Counted from the first letter of the stretch, positions 9,353 through 20,308 are shown. The stretch: DNA of 64,000 bases from Cylindrotheca closterium (GCA_933822405.4 CAKOGP040000091.1:31412-95411), one strand, 5' to 3'. A program made the numbers and translations. Notes: generated from the letters alone by a model not told the origin.

Positions 9353-9573
9353 TGATGAAGAGTTGATGGTTGATCACATCATCAACATGCCCACCAACGC
9401 TGGGTCAACAGCTAGAGGTAATAGAGAAGGGACAAATGCTGGCATTGTTGAAGGTGGAAGGATATTGGACTAAAGCTAGCGCCTGCAGAGTACAGGAGTA
9501 ATATCATGCAGCATTTCAATTTGACTTCCTCCATACAAATTTGACATCATGGAAATTTATGGAATTTCAAAAC
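9353..9573 (+). repeat. dispersed repeat, copy 2
   Basis: Matches 1598-1801 in the same orientation, with a few substitutions and a small insertion near 9495-9505. The shared protein-like frame (VDHIINMPTNAGSTARG) is retained. No terminal repeats or target duplications were recognised at its edges. Confidence 0.6.
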
Positions 9574-10694
9574 CAGCAAACATACTTTTTAAATGTAACA
9601 ATAAACCTACTTTTCATAGTTCAATTCTAATGAAGCTAGAAATTAATTGTTTGAGGAAAATGAAAACAAATGTTCAACGATGTACTATTAGGTAATTTTT
9701 GAACAAATTCCAATTGTTTGTTTGTTGAATTTGTATCTAGAAGGATAGCATACAAAGGCATCAAGCAACGATGTCAAGTAAAATGCAGGCTAAGAATTCA
9801 CCGCAAAAGATATCAAAATGAAATGAATCAATAAATGATACATACATGGATCGTGGTTTTTGAAGCAAGAAGAAAGTGTCTTGCAGCTTTTCCTGGTTTG
9901 TACTACTAATGTGAACGATGTGAAATTCAACGAAACAGTGAAGCACAATATGATTTTGCTAAACCCTAGACTAGTAGTCACATGAGAGCAACATTAGTCA
10001 CATGAGAGCAACATTAGACCATCAAGTACCAAAGAGGATGACATAAAATAGCTTGTTGTAAGAAGAAATCGTTTACGGCAAGCTGATTTGTCCAATCAAT
10101 TTTTCCAAACAATTTTTTGTGACTCAAAACCATTTTTTGTGACTCCAACAATTTTTTGTGAAAAACGATTTTTGTGAACCCAAACAAGTTTTTGTGGACT
10201 CCAATGATTCTTTTGAACTTGCTGGAAACCTAAACGATTTTTCACGTCCTAATTGTGGTTTTTGACACAGTGGACGCAATCAAAAGTGCGCTAAATGGTG
10301 TATTGTTAAACATACCTGCCGTTCACGCAAAATGTAACATAGCATTTCTACACGCACAAAATAATGATCTGAAGAATATTCAGGGGAGGAAAGGTTGCCC
10401 CTTTTAAAATTTACCACTCCTTCAAGTTGGTCGATTCTATCAAACGTCTTGCAGACTCCCGCAATGCAAAATTTGCGGTGCGACCAGCTGACGACATGTA
10501 AATGTACGTAGAAACTGGTAGTCGTGAGCTGATTTGTAAATCCCATTTATCCAATATGTGCCCAAAAATGTGACAAGCTGGTTCTGACCCAGCTACTGGT
10601 ACCCTCTATTTGTCACTGTTAGAAGTAAGCGATCCACTGCCGCCTGCAATCTACCTGTTCAATTGACTGCGATTTAGCTGTCCAGGTATTGTTG
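9574..10694. other. non-genic stretch with a minisatellite
   Basis: No gene recognised. From about 10085 to 10260 there is a degenerate repeat of about 17-20 bp around CCAAACAATTTTTTGTGACT, related to the run at 1128-1315. At 9980-10018 an 18-bp direct repeat (GTCACATGAGAGCAACAT) occurs twice in tandem. Confidence 0.5.
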
Positions 10695-11516
10695 CCTTTT
10701 AAGTTCGTAAATCTTTTGCACTCAGCGTCAGGTGCATTCCCTTTGTTCCATTCAGATAATACATCAGCTTCATTAGCTTCTTCCAATCAGTTTCATTTAG
10801 TTTCTGTACTCTTGTAGAAAGTACTGAAATAGTTGGAGCAATATCCAATCTTGCTCTCTTACTCAGAAATAATCCTTTCGCAATGAATGTATGAAAAGTT
10901 TCATGTTTTTCATCATCCAATTTTTCTCCTTTTCCGATTGATAACAAATCATTCCTTGAACTTCACAGGATATTCATTCAACATTCGATTAACATAGTCA
11001 TCCATTCGGACTTTGACTTTCCCCCTTTTACTGAAATCTAGGATCATTCCCAAATATTCCTGAATTTTTCCTTGCTTAGATTTGACTGGTTTGATTGAAC
11101 CATACTTTTGATTCATCCATTCACAAAAATCATCATTCACTTTTTGATCGATGTGGCTTGAAAGATCGTCCACATGAAATCGAATAGTTTGTTGTTTGCC
11201 GTTCACAATCTTGTTGGCAATACATCCATTGTATGGATTGAAAATAAAACAATTTTTCTCCATGTCTCCTCTCAACTTTTTGTACCAGAGCATAGAGGCT
11301 TCTAACATCCCATAGATGGCTCGTAATACTCTCACATAAATCACTCGTTTGCCGATTTCAATTACAACGTAATCACAATACCTTGGCTCCAGTTGTATCA
11401 TCATGTCAACCAATAATCCAGTGATCTTCATCATCACTCTCGATTTTGCATCCATTGGCATTTGAGTTTGAATAAACGCATTTGGAATATCCAAAGACAT
11501 CATATCTTGTCCTTCA
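10695..11516 (-). pseudogene. copia-B reverse transcriptase and start of RNase H (3' part of a split element)
   Basis: The minus frame from 11516 reads TDEGQDMMSLDIPNAFIQTQ (the RT aspartate is in SLDIPNAF). It continues through RVIYVRVLRAIYGMLEASM and TIRFHVDDLSSH (RT catalytic DD) to KIQEYLGMILDFSKRGKVKV. A one-base shift near 10948 leads into RARLDIAPTISVLSTRV and ends near ALSAKDLRT. It is clearly related to copia-A but diverged in protein and DNA, so it is a separate family. RNase H and the 3' LTR are missing at the low-coordinate end. At the other end it is cut by the copia-A insertion. Confidence 0.85.
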
Positions 11517-11942
11517 TCTGTGCAACACTTTCACGACAATAGTTCTCCTGTGTCTAGGTATACTTTGAGTGAAATTGTTCCTATTTGATTAATATTTGGC
11601 TTGAATTGATGATTCAATCACAAAAGTAAGTTCAACAATTTTCCCTTGGAAATTCCCTTGTTTACAGAGCTTGATTCGACCTCTATGACAATTCTATGTT
11701 GAATACAGTACTTTGGGACATCTTGTATTCTTCCCTACTGCATTGTACTCAACACCGATATCTCACTTGTATAGGGTCATTCCCTTTTTGTGTGGATGTA
11801 GATTGTCCGACAGACTTGCGTCCGGCACACTTGCCTCAAATCCCGACATCACGATCAAATTCCGATCGTACATGTCAAAAATTTCGTACTTGAATAGTTT
11901 CTTTCTGGAACGTAAAAACTCATATTTCGTCATATCCCAACA
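11517..11942 (-). repeat. copia-A A4 3' LTR, outer end truncated
   Basis: Reads as the reverse complement of the family LTR. Its inner end is ..CATATCCCAACA at 11942, adjoining the purine tract. About 80 bp of the outer (TTCTAACA) end are missing where it meets copia-B. Confidence 0.85.
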
Positions 11943-12044
11943 CACTCCTGCCATTGTGACAATCACCATTGGCAGCAATGGGACATGCTCTCATTCACTG
12001 TTTATTTGTGTTTTGTATCTTCTGAACATATATACTTGTCTGAC

Positions 12045-12790
12045 CTATTCCTGTGGATCCCTGGACTTGCAAAACTTCTCACCTTGCAATGGCTTTGTCA
12101 TGAAATCCGCAATCATATCGTCAGTTGGACAGTATTTGATCTTAACATTTCCTTTCTCAACTTGATCTGTGATAGAGAAATAACGAATATTGATAGCTCG
12201 GCTTCTTTTGCCCGCGCTCTTGCAACCATTCTCTTCCAGTAGAATTGCGCTTTTGCTATCCTGATACAAGATTTTCTTCTCCATGAACAATTTCGTCCAT
12301 AGTATCATCATGACAACATCGTCAACAGCAATCAGTTCCGCTTCCGTACTGCTTCTGCTGTTTAGTTTTTGTTTCTTTGACATCACTTGAGCTGCACCTC
12401 CTCCAAAGGACAAAGTGCCGCCAGTATGGCTCTTGAAATCTGGATGCACCGCAAATGATGCGTCCATCATCCATTTCATTCTGCGGAAAGTGTCAGGTGA
12501 TACAACAATGTACAAAACAAATATTGCATCATGCGAACACACTTCTGCCAATCAGACTCTGTAGGTTCTCGGACTCTTGAGGCAAGAATGGTAATCGTGT
12601 GATGGATATCCAAACGAGCTCTTAGAGACATAGAGTCCCCTTGCAACAGTAGTATGAAAGATCTGACGGTACTCAGCACTGAGTAACTTCCCTTTACCAG
12701 CTTCCAGTAAATCGTTACCAGCTTGTGTTTCCTGCTTTGAATCCTTGTTGAACTTGATAGGAAAATCTTCCAACATGTTCTTGACATAGT
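12045..12790 (-). pseudogene. copia-A A4 RNase H and connection domain
   Basis: RNase H is read mainly in one frame: MDASFAVHPDFKSHTGG (catalytic Asp), SSTEAELIAVDDVV (Glu) and YQDSKSAILLEEN (Asp), ending near LQGEKFCKSRDPQE. The upstream RT-RNase H connection (LSAEYRQIFHT, HHTITILASRVREPTES) lies in other frames, so several frameshifts are present near 12480-12560 and 12600. Compared with A5, a few codons after MEWQGY are lost, giving LFMEKKILYQD. Confidence 0.8.
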
Positions 12791-13302
12791 TGTCCATGCG
12801 GATCTTGAGTTTTCCTTTCACCAAGAAATTCAAAGTCATTCCAAGATATCTGTGTATCTTTCCTCTGACAATTGGAACTGCCTTGATTGAACCATATCTC
12901 ATGTTCAACCACTTAGCAAATTTGTCATTTTACTTTCGGATCCATGTGACTTGACATAAGATCGTCAACATGAAATCTGATAGTTTGCTGTTTTTCATCA
13001 ACAACTTTGTTAGCAACACACGGGTCATACGGGTTGAAAACAAATCCCTTTGCCTCCAAATCGCTTCAAAACTGATTATAGAATAGGGGGCTCAATTGCA
13101 ACATCCCATATATAGCACGTAGTACCCGCACATAGATTACTCGCTTTCTGTTCTCTAATACAACGTATTTGCAATACTCTGGGGCCATGTCAATCAATAT
13201 CTGGACCATCATGCCAGTGATTTTCATGTAGACACGATCTTCTCCTTCCTTAGCTTTGGGCATATAAGTTTGAATGAAAGGGTTAGGCATGTCCATCGTC
13301 AT
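12552..13302 (-). pseudogene. copia-A A4 reverse transcriptase
   Basis: Segments in order: MTMDMPNPFIQTYMPKAKEG (the first RT Asp is in MDMPN), MVQILIDMAPEYCKYVVLEN, RVIYVRVLRAIYGMLQLSPL, then an in-frame TGA after FYNQF, SDLEAKGFVFNPYDPC, and the VDDLMSSH motif (catalytic DD), interrupted near 12930. YLGMTLNFLVKGKLKIRMDN follows. The TGA between NQF and SDLEAKG lies where copia-B has Arg, so it is probably a decayed CGA. The same TGA is in the copy at 37090. Confidence 0.8.
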
Positions 13303-14160
13303 TATATCTCTACATCAATAACACAAATAGTGGTGATTGCTTCCTGCAAAGCAGTTGGACTTGCAGTGTCCTCTCGCGATAACCAATCATGAGTTCCATT
13401 GCCTCGGTATACTAGGCGACCTTTAATCGTCTTTTCAAATTGCTTCTCCACGAGTAACATCATCGCTGATTGGGCCTTCTTTCGCTCAGAAGCGGTCATG
13501 TCTTTCACAAATTTGGGAGTGAAACAATCTCTCAGGAGCATTTGTCTCAATTCCTTATCCACAGCATCCTTTCCATCATCACCAAACTTCTTCAGTCCTT
13601 GATTGATGTAATACTGTTGAATGAAGTTCAGACCTTTGTCAGTATTGAACTTGGCCTTGATCTGCATCATGTAACAAGCGATCAGAATAGCGTGGTGCTC
13701 TTCATTATCAGCTTTCATCAGACCTTCATCAGTATCAAACTTGGCCTTGATCTGCATCATGCAACGAGCGCTCTTCATAATCAGCTTTCATCTTATTCCC
13801 AATCTGTTGGAAACAAAAATTGTGCTTTGCTTCAAGGATAGCTTTACTGTCTTTAGTACTGCAACTTCCTTCTTTGGTACGAATACCAGATTTTAACTTG
13901 TTCTTCAACAGTTTCAATTCTCTCTCTCGATGCTTGCGTCTTGGCGCAACTCGATTCTTGTTCTTATTGGCAGAACTGCCACTCCTGCTCAAAAGCCATT
14001 CTCTTGGTTTCTTTGGAACTTGAGAAAGGTTCAGCCCAGACATTGCAGCTTGCGCATACTTTTGCCCAGATTAAGTGACTTTTGCTACTTGAGACCTTTC
14101 AGGCTTGAAATGTCTTTAAATCTCTCTTCTTATTGAAGAACTTCAGGGAAGTAACACCTT
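13302..14160 (-). pseudogene. copia-A A4 linker between integrase and RT
   Basis: A charged region before RT: MSGLNLSQVPKKPREWLLSR, a Lys/Arg run, LKSGIRTKEGSCSTKDSKAI, FIQQYYINQGLKKFGDDGKD, and ASERKKAQSAMMLLVEKQFE leading into RLVYRGNGTHDWLSREDTAS. A segment of about 85 bp (AKFDTDEGLMKADNEEHHAI) is duplicated relative to the other copies. Three frames are used. This block has the same order in copia-B (17786-18540). Confidence 0.75.
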
Positions 14161-14177
14161 TGGCAGCAGCCCAAGCT

Positions 14178-15930
14178 TCAACACGCTGGATTACTTGATT
14201 GGTAACGGCCGGGTAGTACAACGACCTTGGGTCGGGAAATCATCTTCTTAGTATTGAGGTTGAGCACTCGGTGCCCAGTACGGTGTCCCTTCGTAGGTGC
14301 AATGTAGATCGCTTCAATACTTCGGGGTTCCATCGAATTGTTGGAATCCGTCCCAATTGCATGAACATATTGTCCAAGTTCAGCAACCATGTCACTCTTG
14401 TAGTTGATACTGACATTATCAATGAGTTGCTGCGGACTGAAATGTGATGAGATACTTACTGTCTTTCTGGGGAAAGACATTCAATAACTTGGCGGCTCGA
14501 CGTCCAAGACATTCAGTGATCACTTTTGGGACCACTTTGTAGGGTAAGCGTGCAAGAGCTACTCTGACTCTTTCTTTCAACATCCTATTGTTTCGCTCAG
14601 CGGTAGGCTCGTGGTCTCCAGCTGCAGTCGGGTCAATAGTAACACCCATATTGTCTAGCATATCATCCGTGAGAGGAATGAACGCCCGATCACACTTGAT
14701 GATCTTCACTTGAAAGCCTGCCTTGTTGTAGCGGCAGAATATCTTATCCAATGCTTCAAATACAGGGTCAGTCTTCAGGTTCTGCACAGGAATACATGAG
14801 CGATAACACACAGTGGTATCAATGCAGGTGAGAAACTTAGCATTCTCGATCTCCATGTGATCAATACAGACAGTAATAGATCGATTGTGCTGATATAATT
14901 CCGCTGGTGGACTTAAGAAGTCGTCATATGTCTTCTTCGGAGTTGGTCTTGTTGACTTGCCTTTCAATGTAGAGGCGTCAGGTCCAAAGATTGCTTCGGC
15001 ATGATTGATCGCTTCTTCAGTGATAGGACAGTTCTTGATGAGACCAGATCGGATCGCATACTTCAGACTTTTGGTGCTTGGAGCATTGAGTATGTGCATT
15101 GCACTTCTCGCTTCCATTGCAGCCTTGACTTGTCTTGGAGTGAATCCTTCCTTGTTCTTTCGAACGGTTGCCATCTTGGAGGTCATCTCGAGTCCAGCAT
15201 ATCCATTCTGTCTGTTTGAAGAAAGTTCGAAATGGGGTTGATTATTTAAGTTGTTTAACTGGCGACGGTACATCGCACTTGTCTCTTTGGCACCTGGTTC
15301 GACATTCGCTCCAAGTTGCTCCAACACATACACACCCTTACGATTAACAAATCGCATCTTTCTGTTTCCATCACAATGCACAATAAAAGCATTGTCAGTA
15401 TCAGTATCCATAGTAATGCGGTATCCCGCAGCAATCATCTTGCGCATAGCAAGTACATTGGCAATTCCATCTTCATTGTGATAAACTGGAGGTGGAAATT
15501 TTCCTAGAAAACCTTCTTCCTCTAGAACTCTGCTGCCCACGTTAGTGTGCATGTCAAGTTCTTTCTCAGCGTGACGGAGTCCATGCATAAGCTCATCATT
15601 ACAAATGGTGGTGTTTGTACAACCACTGTCCATGATGACATGATCGTACAACCCAAATGGATCTTGTTCCTTTCTGCGGCTTTGAATAAACTGCAGACCT
15701 TGATCTGCTTCAGTAGCAAGATCAGGCAAATCTTTGTTTTCACTAGCATAGTGCCAGTCGGCTTGAAGTTTGACATTTGTCGTACCAGCAGGACATGGAA
15801 TAAGATAGACATCATTGTCATTCTCATCCTTTCCCTTGATAGCATGGTGAAAGACATTTGACATATCAAAATGTCCAGTTTTCATGGCTTGCGGAGTTCG
15901 AGCTTGAGTTGCATCGAATCCTTGGCGCAC
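14178..15930 (-). pseudogene. copia-A A4 protease and integrase (503-codon open frame plus C-terminal piece)
   Basis: A long open frame (15930-14419) covers the aspartic protease active site MDSGCTNTTICN (near residue 112) and the integrase. Integrase acidic residues are visible in SITVCIDHMEIENAKF, IIKCDRAFIPLTDDM and HEPTAERNNRMLKERV (D, D, E). Before the core, FTPRQVKAAMEARSAMHIL and AIFGPDASTLKGKSTRPTPK replace the usual HHCC zinc domain, as in diatom CoDi-type copia integrases. A frameshift after FPQKDS (about 14460) moves the C-terminal part (HFSPQQLIDNVSINYKSDMV) to another frame. Confidence 0.85.
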
Positions 15931-16039
15931 TTGAGAAGCCTTGTCGGCTGAGTTCTATTCCACTGAGTGCAATCTCACCGTTAGCATTCATAGAATAAGG
16001 GACAGTAACAGTGCCGCCACCTTGAGTTGGAATCTGCAT

Positions 16040-16720
16040 TGAGCTGCGAAGGAACTTAAATCATTTGATTACCTGTAGTACCAGCAAGTCGCAAAGGTGT
16101 GTTAACGCTTCCTGCAACACTTGATGCTCCACTTGTGGACGCTGAAGTTCCAGGAACTATAGCTGGAACAGTAGCTGGGACAGTTGCTCCAATCTGATTA
16201 AGGTTGAGCTTCTTCCCATAGTCAACATATTGATCCTGATTCTTCCATTGGATCTTTGGTAGCAGTCTGTCTGGGCATTTTGGAGACATATGGTCTTCAT
16301 TGCCACACACATAACATGCTGCCTTCTTTCCATCCTACGGTTTCCCTTTTCCTTTTCCTTTTCCTTTTCCTTTACCTTTACCTTTACCTTTACCTTTACC
16401 TTTACCTTTACCTTTACCTTTACCTTTACCTTTACCGTTACCGTTACCGTTACCGTTACCGTTACCGTTACCGTTACCGTTACCGTTACCTTTACCTTTA
16501 TTAGGTTGGTCTTTTCCTTGGTAGAGGTTCACTCCCGGGATTTTAATCACATCCATGATCTTCAACATATCTTGTGCTTTGCTGGCCGTCTTTGGATAAT
16601 AATCCACTTCTCTGCAATAGTTTGTCTGAAGATCCAGCATCAGAGGAGTTGTTCTTGTTCGATCGCAGTTGCACAGAAATCCTGTTGCAAGAACGGCTTC
16701 AAAGATATCATCCTTGAACT
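16040..16720 (-). pseudogene. copia-A A4 gag C-terminal part: Lys-Gly/Asn-Gly tract and CCHC knuckle
   Basis: Reads MLDLQTNYCREVDYYPKTAS, then NLYQGKDQPNKGKGNGNGNG and a long KG run, then a zinc knuckle CYVCGNEDHMSPKCPD (C-x2-C-x4-H-x4-C), followed by a Pro/Ala/Thr/Ser-rich spacer before protease. A stop in the frame between the KG tract and the knuckle (CCTACGG at about 16335) and one at about 16726 break it from the gag N-terminal part. The knuckle would bind the element's RNA during packaging. Confidence 0.8.
16340..16502. repeat. two abutting hexamer microsatellites inside gag
   Basis: On the plus strand (CCTTTT)n passes to (CCTTTA)n, then at about 16435 to (CCGTTA)n, then back to CCTTTA. 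On the coding strand this gives Lys-Gly repeats switching to Asn-Gly repeats. The tract is about 160 bp, against about 40 bp in copy A6 and 25 bp in A8 and A9. Confidence 0.9.
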
Positions 16721-16724
16721 TGTT

Positions 16725-17477
16725 TTAAGCAGCAGTATTGGTGCTAGCAATAGCAGCATACGCTTTCGTCTTGACTGCAAAATTTTGGAACCGGGCCATG
16801 CCATATAGATCTTGCAGGACTTCAGCCTGTCTCAAGAATCGTTCCTTGAAATGCATGAAGTTTTCCGTTGTTACATGCTTCATAGCAAAGAACTTTTGAT
16901 TCGCTTCCCAGAAATCCAAGAAATCATACTCAGCATCAGCACTCTTCTTCATGAATTGTTCAATACGTTTCAAGAGTTTGATCAGATCTTCAAGAGTAGT
17001 CATGAAATCGGCTTCACCTTGAAGCTTGATATCCATTGCCTTCGTCACAAACTTAAGCATAATGTTTGATTTGACGGTTCTCTTGTTTGTCTCAAAGTAT
17101 GCTGATCTTCGCATGTTCTCGTCGAGCTTTGCAGAATAGAAAATCTTGTTTTGGGCCATCTCTGTTTCTCTTGCAACAGCTTCAGTTTGAGTTGGAGCGT
17201 TCAATCTTGGAGCAATTGCATTGAAGTCGATCGACTTTCCATCTCGAATTGATTTCACCATGTCTTCAGAACATTTCATTCCAGAAGCTTGGATGTAGTC
17301 AATCACTCTTTCTTTGGCATCTTTGTACAACAATCTTGCCTTTCCATCGTTTTCATCTTTCGTTGAAAATAGATGTTTCACAACTGTTGAACTCGAGTTG
17401 CTCTTGACTTTCTGAGGAGTCACACGTCCTCTTCCACCACCGGATGAAGAACGTCCCATCGTCAACGAATCACTCAC
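16725..17477 (-). pseudogene. copia-A A4 gag, main part
   Basis: 250 open codons from MSDSLTMGRSSSGGGRGRVT to a TAA at 16725-16727. It includes the Gly/Arg N-terminus, KHLFSTKDENDGKARLLYKD, the helix-rich capsid core (IEQFMKKSADAEYDFLDFWE, NFMHFKERFLRQAEVLQDLY) and the start of FKDDIFEAVLATG. This copy has CGA (Arg) at KSIRDGKS where copies A6, A8 and A9 have TGA, so it is the least decayed gag in the window. ATG at 17477 or 17459 could start it. Confidence 0.85.
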
Positions 17478-17541
17478 TCCTTTGTAGATAAGGCAGTGCT
17501 GTTCTTGACGTAAATTTGTTTTGTTGCCTTTTGTGATTGAA

Positions 17542-17785
17542 TGTTAGAATAAAGCAAAATGTGCTCTATCGCGAGTGCCTTTAGCGCTCAGAACAAACTC
17601 TCTGCAATCTAAATTTGTAATCGATTGTACAACACTTTCACAACAATAGTTCTCCTGTGTCTAGGTATACTTTGAGTGAAATTGTTCCTATTTGATTACT
17701 AATTTGGCTTGAATTGATGATTCAATCACAAAAGTAAGTTTGACAATTTTCCTTTGGAAAATCCCTTGTTTACAGAACTTGATTA
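17542..17785 (-). repeat. copia-A A4 5' LTR, outer half truncated
   Basis: Inner end TGTTAGAATAAAGC at 17542 (minus strand ..TTCTAACA), followed on the minus strand by the family leader TTCAATCACAAAAGGC. Similarity ends at about 17785 inside the LTR, where copia-B begins. Confidence 0.85.
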
Positions 17786-18537
17786 AATTTGGCACAATGA
17801 AACTCTTCTATCAACCATTAGCCATTAAAATCCCTATAATCATTGCCTGCAGATAACTTCCATCTCCTTTGTATACACATCTTCCTTTTATTTCTCCAGT
17901 GTTTTTCTCAGCTAATAACATCATAGCAACTTGGGCTCTTCTTTTTTTCCAAATCAGTCATTTCTTCAACATGAATTTGTTCCCAACATTCTCTTTGTAT
18001 CAATTGACCAAGTTCTTTCATCACAGCCTTATTACCTTCTTCTTTGAATAATTTCAGTCCCTTATTTAGGTAGTATTGTTGAATAAATGATACGCCTTCA
18101 TTTTGAACTTTATCCTTGATTTGTTGCATGAATCGCGCAATCAGATTTGCCTTATCTTTTCCGTATTTCGTTTTCTTGTCACTTCCAACCTGTTGGAATC
18201 GTAGATTGTAATTTGACTCTTTTTTTGGAATCCTTTTCCTTGAATTTTCCTTCATTGAAATTATTTCATTCAAATAACCTTTCAATTTCTTGACTTTTTC
18301 CTTTTTTCTCATTGCACTCCTGTTCTTTAACAAATTGCACTCCGGTTTCTTTCGATTCAGGTATTGTTGATTATACCTTGGTCGATACAGATTATTACAT
18401 TTGGCTGGTCTCATTTTTATTCCATCTTGAACATAAATTTACAACTCCCGGTTTTCCTTGGACTGAATATGTCCTCTTTATTCACTTCATCATTTTCATA
18501 ATTATCCTTGTCACTAGATTTGTCCAAATTATTGTCA
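17786..18537 (-). pseudogene. copia-B linker and start of RT (5' side of the copia-A insertion)
   Basis: The minus strand reads an acidic stretch (DNYENDEVNKEDIFSP), then MRPAKCNNLYRPRYNQQYLN, a Lys-rich run, SNYNLRFQQVGSDKKTKYGK, FIQQYYLNKGLKLFKEEGNK, and after a frameshift near 17940 AMMLLAEKNTGEIKGRCVYK. Each block parallels copia-A's linker (FIQQYYINQGLKKFGDDGKD and so on). Similarity ends at GDGSYL, and copia-B resumes at 11516 with TDEGQD. Confidence 0.8.
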
Positions 18538-18770
18538 GATTCTAGGTCTCCGCAGTCCCATGTAGACAACTTATATGCGCGACACTCGCGCATGAGGCAT
18601 AATACAACAGTCGTACGAGTCAATCTTCTGATTTCAGTGCAGATTTGAGTGACTGCAGAAGCAACGTTGGTTCATCATTTTGGTAAAAACTACAGAGGAG
18701 CAGTGCAAGTTTTGTAATAGGACTATACTAAGTTTAAAAAGCAACTGAACTGAACCAATTCCTTCTGACT

Positions 18771-19911
18771 TTATCCTCGTTTCTTCTGAACAAATGTTGC
18801 TTCAGATATTGGCTGAAATGTTTTTCGAACAACTTTTTCTCTTTCTTCACTGAGTGGTTCGTCTATGTGCTCCTTCTTCCATCTGCTGACTACATCATCG
18901 GCAATCAAATTTCTGAGCGTGCTGTAGTTGATAGAAATAGGTTTACCTTCATCGTAAGCAGCCTTGTCAGTTTCACTGAGAAGTTCTCGAGCAACAGCCT
19001 CAAGGACCATTGCGTTCATATTCTCGCCTTTCAGACACTTTGCGAAGACAATTCTTCCAGCCACGTGCGGAGTTATATCTACCCCTTGCTGTTTCTCTCG
19101 TGCCGATCTTCTGTGATTCATTCCAAATGCGTTTGTCACTTGGGCAGCATATTCTTGATTTTGTCTTGTACTTACATGCGCGCTCTTGTCACAGAGATTT
19201 GCCATTGTGATCTTCAATTTGCGCTGATACTCTTCTTTGTCCACTGCTTTCTGTTCCTCAACGTATTTGTACAGCCTGAGACTATGTTTCAATACATTTT
19301 CCAGTCGCGCAGGACCGCGGCTCAAATCCTCATTATACTCTCCACCATATCTGGACTCTTCCGTGGAAAATTCCAATACCTTCATAAGCCTTGCTCTCTT
19401 CAGTTTCACGGTAGAACAACTGAAACCAGTGATGCTTCAATAAGGTATGTTTGAGAGCAATGAAGCTACCCGCCAGAACGTCAAATGGGCTCTGTGGCGA
19501 TTCAAGCTTGGCCTGTTGTAGACAGGGAAGTTTGAAGAAAGAAATATCTAGAAAATTACTTTCGTGTCCAGATTCATCATTGCGTCTTTCTGTAGTGTTT
19601 TCATCATTGCGCTGCTCTTCACTTGGCTCATCATGCATAGACGATGCATCCTCAACATCATCATTATCATCATCATAATGGAGTTTATGGTTGCCTACTC
19701 CATGATCATCATCCTCACTTCCATCGCCAATTTCCATTTCATTCACAACCTTCTTCCTTCTTTTTGATTGCCTCATGCTGCTGCTGTGGGATGATGGATT
19801 GCGGGGTGAAAGAGGATGAGCTTTGCATCCGTCCCTTGTGAACCAGCAGCGGCATTGATTTGAAATTGCTCCTGCGGTGTAACGACAAATTAAAGTTTGG
19901 TTTGGACCCAC
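18771..19911 (-). CDS. unknown protein(s) of the TAGG-ended transposon
   Basis: Two overlapping minus frames, 19911-19333 and 19409-18771, probably belong to one gene joined by a frameshift or small intron near 19390-19430. The first starts MGPNQTLICRYTAGAISNQC and has Cys/His (CRCWFTRDGCKAH) that could bind zinc. It is followed by an SKRRKKVV nuclear-signal-like run and a long Asp/Glu/Asn/His-rich acidic region. The second contains RGPARLENVLKHSLRLYKYV, FGMNHRRSAREKQQGVD and SINYSTLRNLIADDVVSRWK, mostly helical. I see no DDE, YR or RNase H signature. It may be the transposase, an accessory protein or captured cargo. Confidence 0.5.
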
Positions 19912-20046
19912 ACATTGTTTGAAATCATTCCCGTGGGGTTTTGATGTGAGGAATGTGTTTTCAGTTTCAGATCATGTTTGCCTATTAACAATTGGTTGCA
20001 TTTCCGTTGGACAATAAGTAGTTTAAAATTGATGGGACATTGATTG

Positions 20047-20274
20047 TTATAAAACGTGACATTGAAGCTTTTTGAATAGTTTCGCAGAAAACTTGAGTTT
20101 ACACTCCCTCTGGAACGACAAAGGTGCGCATATTTTTTCCAACATCTCATTGGACGCCATGATCCTAGTTTCGGCCTTTGGAACTTCATCAAATAGTGTT
20201 AGACCTTTCAAAATAGCTTTAGGACATCGACTCGGACAAACCACTACAACCTCACAGTATTCTGATCTGAGCAA
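20047..20274 (-). other. short frame at the 5' end of the TAGG transposon
   Basis: A 75-codon frame (MLRSEYCEVVVVCPSRCPKA, ASNEMLEKICAPLSFQREC) starts just inside the right inverted repeat. It has several Cys and could be an upstream exon of the element's gene, but no splice sites were proven and it may be chance. Confidence 0.3.
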
Positions 20275-20308
20275 AGTTGTCTACGTGGGACTGTGGAGAC
20301 CTAGATTC

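Larger units (their letters stand above)
11517..17785 (-). mobile_element. copia-A element A4, near-complete, nested in copia-B
   Basis: Order on the minus strand: truncated 5' LTR (17785-17542), 5' leader, gag, CCHC knuckle, protease, integrase, acidic/basic linker, RT, RNase H, purine tract, truncated 3' LTR (11942-11517). Flanking DNA on both sides is copia-B, but about 30 codons of copia-B are missing at the junction and both LTR outer ends are lost. The insertion was therefore followed by deletion at both edges, so no target duplication remains. This copy best shows the family's full gene order. Confidence 0.85.
18543..20303 (-). mobile_element. unclassified TIR DNA transposon with GATTC target duplication
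   Basis: 1,761 bp bounded by 30-bp inverted repeats beginning TAGGTCTCCGCAGTCCCATG (28 of 30 bases match; right end TAGGTCTCCACAGTCCCACG). GATTC flanks both sides (18538-18542 and 20304-20308). Removing the element and one GATTC joins copia-B in frame as NENENDE-S-DNNLD, which supports the boundaries independently. A 5-bp duplication and TAGG ends fit no superfamily I can assign; Transib duplicates 5 bp but has CACWATG ends. It carries minus-strand frames of no recognised family. Confidence 0.8.

Noticed and set aside
16256..16808. Long plus-strand frames rich in Tyr/Leu/Arg or Thr/Phe/Val repeats
   Set aside because: They are the antisense reading of the Lys-Gly/Asn-Gly hexamer tract in minus-strand gag.
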